The position numbers were made by a program, and so were the translations under genes. DNA of 64,000 nucleotides, from contig SUTW01000004.1 in the NCBI GenBank assembly GCA_015152475.1, positions 62,001-126,000 on the forward strand, read 5' to 3'. This document shows positions 58,692 through 64,000 of the stretch, in pieces (the first letter of the stretch is position 1; every line of letters starts with the position of its first letter). This stretch comes from Cyanobacteria bacterium SIG30. Lineage in GTDB: Bacteria > Cyanobacteriota > Vampirovibrionia > Gastranaerophilales > Gastranaerophilaceae. Below the pieces are notes generated by a model. The model ran no database searches, was not told the origin of the DNA, and saw only the letters and a list, made by a program, of their open reading frames with translations.

Positions 58692-58720
58692 TTGAAAACT
58701 TTAAAAAAAATTGTTATAAT
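58692..58720 (+). promoter_or_regulatory. sigma70-like promoter, extended -10, 6 nt before the ATG
   Basis: TTGAAA-17-TATAAT then aacctt-ATG. Confidence 0.7.
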
Positions 58721-58726
58721 AACCTT

Positions 58727-60640
58727 ATGAATTTTTTTGAATGGTTTAAAAAATCAGTAGAAGATTTAAGATCTGTTGAAGAAAAATTATATAATGATAA
58801 AACACAATTAGTTGAGGTGTATCAACGAAATTTGGCTCTTGAAAAAGAGATTGATCAAAGAACTGAGGAATTACACAAGGCAAACAAAACTTTGTTAACT
58901 CTTGAGCATGTTTGGGACATGATGAATTCTTCAAGACCTCTATCAAGTGTTTTAGAAGCAATTGTTAATAGTCTGCATGGTGAATTTGGTTATTTATATA
59001 GTTGTATCGTGCAAAAAAATGTTGACCAAAATGGCGAATTTTTGAGTTTTAGAACTTTTTTGGAAAATGATTTTTCACAACGACTTCATAAAATGCTTCA
59101 CCAAAATCTATACGAAACAAGAATGAATTATACAAAAGGTGGAATACTTGAAAGTGTTGCGCAAAGTGGTGAAATTACTTGTTTTAATGATTTTGGCCAA
59201 GTTTTGCGTGAGTTATTTCCAAAAATTGATAGTATCAGCATTGCAGAAATTACAAGAAGTGCTTTAACGCAAGCAATTATTGTTTTACCACTTAAAACCA
59301 TTGATGAATTTTTTGGTTATTTGTGCGTGTTTTCACCACGTTATGAACCAAAAGAGAGCGAATTGAATTTCTTGAATCTTTTTGCAAGACAAATTGAACT
59401 TGCAATTACAATTGCAACTTTGTTTGAAACTGTTAAAAAGCAAGCAGTTACTGACCCATTAACAGAATTGTTTAATCGACGTTTTTATGAAGATGCGCTT
59501 AGCCGTGAAGCTGTTCGCGCGCTTCGTATGAATCAGCCATTCTCATTAATATCACTTGATTTAGATGATTTGAAAAAAATCAACGATACTTTTGGTCATA
59601 ATGCAGGAGATAATGCAATTAAGGCAGTTGCCCGTGCGATTAGCGAAAATGCTCGTTCAGTCGATATTGCGTCAAGAATTGGTGGTGAGGAATTTAGTAT
59701 TATTTTGCCCGGCGTTGATTCAAAAGGTGCAAAAATTGCGGCTGAAAGATTTAGAGTTGCTATTGAAAACCAAGATGTCGAAGATGTTGGAAAAATTAGC
59801 GCCAGCATTGGTGTTGCAACGTTTATTGAACAAACAGTTGATGCAGATAAACTTGCTGAAATGGCAGATAGAGCAATGTATAATGCTAAGAAAAATGGTA
59901 AAAACCAAGTTGTTACAGCATTAATTGAAGATGAAATTTCTTGGCAAGATGTTGCGATTGAAACTTTTGTAGATATTCTAGAAAGACACAGAATTCCTTT
60001 TGATAACAAAACTGCAAAAATCTTAATTGACAAATTGCAGACAAAAGAACTTCAAAAACATGGCAAAAGCACAAAAGAACTTTTATATAGCGTAGTTGAT
60101 ACTATCTCGCAAACATATGCTCCTTCAAAACGCGAAGGTGTCACAAAGGATAAAGTTTATTTGGCAACTCTTGTTGCAAAAAGAATGGGATTAAGTTCAA
60201 CGGATATCGATAAATTGAAACTCGCAACGCTTTTATACGATATTGGGAACACAATGATTCCGGCTGATATTTTGAAAAAAACAACACCTCTTTCAGATGA
60301 AGAAAAAGAAAAAATCAGCAAACACCCTATTCTTGCTGCTCAAAAGATTTTGAAACCTATTGCGCAAGTTTCTGATATTATTCCGATTATTGAACAACAT
60401 CATGAAAATTGGGACGGAACTGGTTATCCTTCAAATAAAAAAGGTGAAGAAATTCCTGTTGTTTCGCAAATTATATTAATTGTAGATTCATTCTTTGCAA
60501 TGACGTCAGATCGCCCTTACCGCAAGGCATACACGATTGACGAAGCAATTGAAGAAATTAAGAAAAATGCCGGCAAAAAATATAACGAAATTTTGACAGA
60601 AGAATTTATTGAAGCCCTTAAAGAAAGCAGAATGCTTTAA
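58727..60640 (+). CDS. GAF-like + GGDEF + HD-GYP-like c-di-GMP protein
   Basis: RIGGEEFSIILPG; HHENWDGTGYPSNKKGEEIP; HD replaced by YD. Confidence 0.92.
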   Translation: MNFFEWFKKSVEDLRSVEEKLYNDKTQLVEVYQRNLALEKEIDQRTEELHKANKTLLTLEHVWDMMNSSRPLSSVLEAIVNSLHGEFGYLYSCIVQKNVDQNGEFLSFRTFLENDFSQRLHKMLHQNLYETRMNYTKGGILESVAQSGEITCFNDFGQVLRELFPKIDSISIAEITRSALTQAIIVLPLKTIDEFFGYLCVFSPRYEPKESELNFLNLFARQIELAITIATLFETVKKQAVTDPLTELFNRRFYEDALSREAVRALRMNQPFSLISLDLDDLKKINDTFGHNAGDNAIKAVARAISENARSVDIASRIGGEEFSIILPGVDSKGAKIAAERFRVAIENQDVEDVGKISASIGVATFIEQTVDADKLAEMADRAMYNAKKNGKNQVVTALIEDEISWQDVAIETFVDILERHRIPFDNKTAKILIDKLQTKELQKHGKSTKELLYSVVDTISQTYAPSKREGVTKDKVYLATLVAKRMGLSSTDIDKLKLATLLYDIGNTMIPADILKKTTPLSDEEKEKISKHPILAAQKILKPIAQVSDIIPIIEQHHENWDGTGYPSNKKGEEIPVVSQIILIVDSFFAMTSDRPYRKAYTIDEAIEEIKKNAGKKYNEILTEEFIEALKESRML

Positions 60641-61164
60641 TGTATGAAATAAAAAATAGTATTTTTTTATATCTTACAAAAAGGCAAAAAGCAATGCTGT
60701 GTACTTATTTGAAGAATTTTACAAGGCTGAATAAAAATCTTGATGTTGACGAAATTTTAAATAAATTTTTGGAAGATGAAGAATATTATAACAATATTCA
60801 AAATCCACATTTTTATTTTGTTGTTGAAAATTTTGAAAATGAAGAATTTATTTTGGATGTTAAAAAATTTATTAAATCCATTTTAAAGGGTATTGAATAT
60901 AAAGAAAAACAGAAACCTTTTTTGGAAAAACAAAAAGAATATTTAAAAGCTCAAAAAAAAATAATCCAAGAAAACAAAATGAAAAGCGAAAAACCGACCG
61001 AAAAACAACTCAAATATTACACAAAACTATGTAAAAAATATGGAATTGAGCAAAAAAACACACAAAATGCCTCAAAATTTGATTTAAAAAACTGGATTAG
61101 TGAAATTTTGGACAAAAGTGACGAAATTTTAAAAAATAGATTTAATATTGTGGAGAAAAATTAA
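60640..61164 (+). CDS. hypothetical protein
   Basis: 174-aa ORF overlapping the preceding stop and the following start. Confidence 0.65.
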   Translation: MYEIKNSIFLYLTKRQKAMLCTYLKNFTRLNKNLDVDEILNKFLEDEEYYNNIQNPHFYFVVENFENEEFILDVKKFIKSILKGIEYKEKQKPFLEKQKEYLKAQKKIIQENKMKSEKPTEKQLKYYTKLCKKYGIEQKNTQNASKFDLKNWISEILDKSDEILKNRFNIVEKN

Positions 61165-61978
61165 AATGCAAATTTTTAAACAAGTCGAAGAAATTTTAAA
61201 TAGCATTTCTGATGAACCAAAGGCAGAGGCAAGATATATAATAGAATTTGTTAGTGGACAAAAACTTTCGGACATTTTTGTTCAAAATAAAGTTAATAAT
61301 GAAGAAAAAATTATAGAAATTGCAAAAATTAGAGCGCAGAGTGGAAAACCAATACAACAAATTTTGGGTTTTGCCTATTTTATGGGTGAAAAATTTATGG
61401 TTGATGAAAATGTTTTAATTCCACGTGATGAAACAGAAATTCTAGTTCGAGAAACTGTTAAAATTGCTCAAAAAATGGATAATCCTCAGATTTTGGATAT
61501 AGGTGTTGGTTCAGGGTGTATTTCCTGTATGATTTCAAAATTATTGGAAGAAAAACCATTGCAAGTTTTAGGTGTGGACAACTCCATAAAAGCTCTTAAA
61601 ATTGCCATTGAAAATGTACAAAGGCTTGTTGTTGCAAATCGTGTAATTATAAGAAAATCCGATATTTTTTCAAATATAAAAACTAAATTTGACATAATTG
61701 TTTCTAATCCGCCTTACATAAAGGAAGGTGAAATTTTGCAAAAAGAATTAAAGTATGAGCCACAAGATGCATTATTTGCGAAAAATGACGGTTTTTATTT
61801 TTATGAAAAAATAATCGAAGATGCGCCAAAATTCTTGAACAAAGGGGGTTTTATTCTTTTTGAACTTGGTGTTAATCAGGCAGATAAAGTTAAAGCAATG
61901 CTTTCAAAATCTTTTTCAGAAATTGAAACAATAAAAGATTTAGCGAATATTGAGCGAGTAATTAAGGCAAAGTTTTAA
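61148..61978 (+). CDS. prmC: peptide chain release factor N5-glutamine methyltransferase
   Basis: [34 protein letters not shown]. Confidence 0.94.
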   Translation: MWRKIKMQIFKQVEEILNSISDEPKAEARYIIEFVSGQKLSDIFVQNKVNNEEKIIEIAKIRAQSGKPIQQILGFAYFMGEKFMVDENVLIPRDETEILVRETVKIAQKMDNPQILDIGVGSGCISCMISKLLEEKPLQVLGVDNSIKALKIAIENVQRLVVANRVIIRKSDIFSNIKTKFDIIVSNPPYIKEGEILQKELKYEPQDALFAKNDGFYFYEKIIEDAPKFLNKGGFILFELGVNQADKVKAMLSKSFSEIETIKDLANIERVIKAKF

Positions 61979-62312
61979 TTCTATTTTTTTCATCAACATG
62001 AACAATGTTTGGTTCAATTGTTTCATTTTCGTTTATAAGGGCGTATGCAACAATAATAACTTTGTCTCCAACATTTGCCTTGTGGGCAGCCGCTCCATTT
62101 ATGCAAATTTTTCCTGAATTGCGTTCACCTTCGATAACGTATGTATGAAAGCGTTCGCCATTATTTATATTCAAGACATCTACTTTTTGACCAACTTTGA
62201 TATTAGAAGCTTCCAATAAGGCTTTATCTATGGTGATTGAGCCTACATAATTTAAATTTGCTTCGGTGACTGTTGCTCTATGTATTTTTGCGTATAAAAA
62301 TTCTAGTAACAT
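61962..62312 (-). CDS. panD: aspartate 1-decarboxylase
   Basis: [49 protein letters not shown]; start set to second Met. Confidence 0.92.
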   Translation of the reverse strand: MLLEFLYAKIHRATVTEANLNYVGSITIDKALLEASNIKVGQKVDVLNINNGERFHTYVIEGERNSGKICINGAAAHKANVGDKVIIVAYALINENETIEPNIVHVDEKNRIKTLP

Positions 62313-62462
62313 ATAAGATAATTCTATTACAAAATAAAAAACAAGTTCAAATTTTATGTAAACTTTTATGAACGGCAACCCAAAATATTATTAATTAAAA
62401 GCAATTTTTTTACTTTACATACATTATACAAGCACAAAGTAAAGTAAATGGAGAAGAATAAT

Positions 62463-64000
62463 ATGAGAATTTCACCTTTAAATGTTTCAATGCGCAAAAA
62501 TTTAATAAATTTTGGTGAGACATCAGGCGCTGGCCCAATAATGCCAACTGATGCAGATGAAACAGATGAAAATAAAAGTAAAAAAGGAAAAGTTGTCGCA
62601 GGTGTTTTAATTCCTGCAGGCGCTCTTGTAACTGCAGGAGCTATTGCTTTAACTTGTGCACAATGCGGTAATAAAAAACAACAACCAACAGAAGCATTCA
62701 ATACACATATAGCCGGCACTTTATTTTTTGATAATGCTTATGAAAATATAACTTTTGAACCTAAACATATAATACTTGATTTTTCAAATCCAAAAGCTCT
62801 TGCTGAATACAAAGATCAAGGTTTAACTCTTAACAATATTATTAAAAACGAATACTTTGCAAACGAAGAAGACAAAGGTGAACAATACTACAGAAAAACA
62901 TTAACAGAATTAGACCAAGCAAACCCTGGTTTAATTGATAACGTATTCAGAGCAGTTTCTTCTGGCAAATATGAAAAATGGACAGATGTTCCATACGACG
63001 AATTAATGAATACTAATATTGACAAGAAAATGAAAGAATTAGGTTTAAGATTCTCAGATATGGGCATATTCCACATTAATCTTCCAACAATATACTTTGA
63101 ACAATTCAAAGAAACAGGAAAAGAAGATGGTTTAACTGGAATGAGAAAAGTTAACCTAAACACAAAAAATGATGTCGTTTTAGTTAATCCAAATGTAAAA
63201 GATGCAACAGATAAAGAAGCAAAAACTGTAAAAGACTTAATTATCAAAAATTATGGTGTTAAAGAAAACAGTTATGAATACTACTATGTTCTTAACATGG
63301 TTGCAAACATGAAAGAAAACGAAGGTCTTTTAGAAGACAACAATGGTTCAATAAGCGATACAAACAGAGCTCAAACTCTTGAAGCAAGAAAAGGCTCTTT
63401 CTATGTTCACTTACCAGACAATTTGGTTTTATTAGTTAAAGGTGAACACCATTTAAGAAATTCAGAAGCAGAAGTTGCAAATAAAAATATAGACAATATC
63501 GTATTTTCTAACATGAATCCAACTGTCAGAAATGTTGATATTAAGGAAAACAAAATTAAAACAGTTGAAGATTTAACTAAATTCTATATCAACCCTGAAA
63601 CAGGCAAAGCTTTAGAAGATGTTGATATGTATGATGAAACTACTGAAAATTACAGAGAATTAATCATGAGAACCATCATGGCTTCATATCCTGAAATTTT
63701 CAAAAACTTACCATATGAAGAAGCTTTGAGTGTTGATCTTTCTGAATTAGACAGCATTCAATTATCAACAATTGTCTACAACTTTGTTCCGGGCGGTAAA
63801 TGTGATTGTGGTGGATGTAACCCAATTGGTGATGATGACGATATACCACCTAAAAAACCTGTTAAAGAAGATAAGCCACCAGTTGATGACGATGAAGATA
63901 CAGGTTCAAAAGTTCCGGATGATCCAAAACCACCAATTGATGATGATCCTCCGCCAGTTGAAGATGATGATGACGTTGATCCTCCACCATCAAGTGATGA
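62463..64000 (+). CDS. hypothetical protein, MRISPLNVSMRKNLINFG N-terminus, TM segment, CDCGGC motif, Asp/Pro-rich tail; truncated by window end
   Basis: Open frame from ATG 62463 with no stop to the window end; absent from the supplied ORF track for that reason. Confidence 0.8.
   Translation, partial: MRISPLNVSMRKNLINFGETSGAGPIMPTDADETDENKSKKGKVVAGVLIPAGALVTAGAIALTCAQCGNKKQQPTEAFNTHIAGTLFFDNAYENITFEPKHIILDFSNPKALAEYKDQGLTLNNIIKNEYFANEEDKGEQYYRKTLTELDQANPGLIDNVFRAVSSGKYEKWTDVPYDELMNTNIDKKMKELGLRFSDMGIFHINLPTIYFEQFKETGKEDGLTGMRKVNLNTKNDVVLVNPNVKDATDKEAKTVKDLIIKNYGVKENSYEYYYVLNMVANMKENEGLLEDNNGSISDTNRAQTLEARKGSFYVHLPDNLVLLVKGEHHLRNSEAEVANKNIDNIVFSNMNPTVRNVDIKENKIKTVEDLTKFYINPETGKALEDVDMYDETTENYRELIMRTIMASYPEIFKNLPYEEALSVDLSELDSIQLSTIVYNFVPGGKCDCGGCNPIGDDDDIPPKKPVKEDKPPVDDDEDTGSKVPDDPKPPIDDDPPPVEDDDDVDPPPSSD

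Noticed and set aside
62366-63247. Minus-strand ORFs 62366-62719 and 62888-63247
   Set aside because: Antisense to the long open plus-strand frame starting at 62463, which runs off the window.
1-64000. CRISPR array, rRNA operon or intact IS/transposase
   Set aside because: No regularly spaced repeats, rRNA-like stretches or transposase/integrase motifs were recognised in any ORF.

Overview
AT-rich 64 kb bacterial chromosome segment. Gene content points to a diderm with Kdo-LPS, and the gene style (many FTLAEVLITLAIIGVVAALTIP pseudopilins, Ycf46-like ATPase, many short proteins starting M[KR]I[NS]...F.G) suggests a gut Melainabacteria/Vampirovibrionia (Gastranaerophilales-like) genome; that taxonomic call is inference. 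Most of the window is housekeeping: thrS, def-fmt-aroH, folE2, prmC, panD, maf, waaA, pit/DUF47, MraY/WecA-like transferase, ExbB/ExbD/TonB/AsmA block, M16 peptidase pair, oligopeptide-type permeases. There are three tRNAs (Asn-GTT, Arg-CCT, Glu-TTC). Accessory signals: (i) an HNH endonuclease + SAM-methyltransferase pair bounded by a 14-bp duplication of the tRNA-Glu 3' end, with no integrase; (ii) a degraded prophage/mobile region at about 4.6-7.3 kb ending at tRNA-Asn; (iii) four pseudopilin paralogues sharing a ...GG....YPW C-terminus, one out of frame at a G10 tract and so possibly phase-variable; (iv) a recurrent N-terminal 'M[KR]I[NS]...F.G' signature on otherwise unrelated proteins; (v) a protein with apparently four tandem GntR-like winged helices. 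No CRISPR array, rRNA or intact IS element was seen. All homology calls are by eye; no database search was run.
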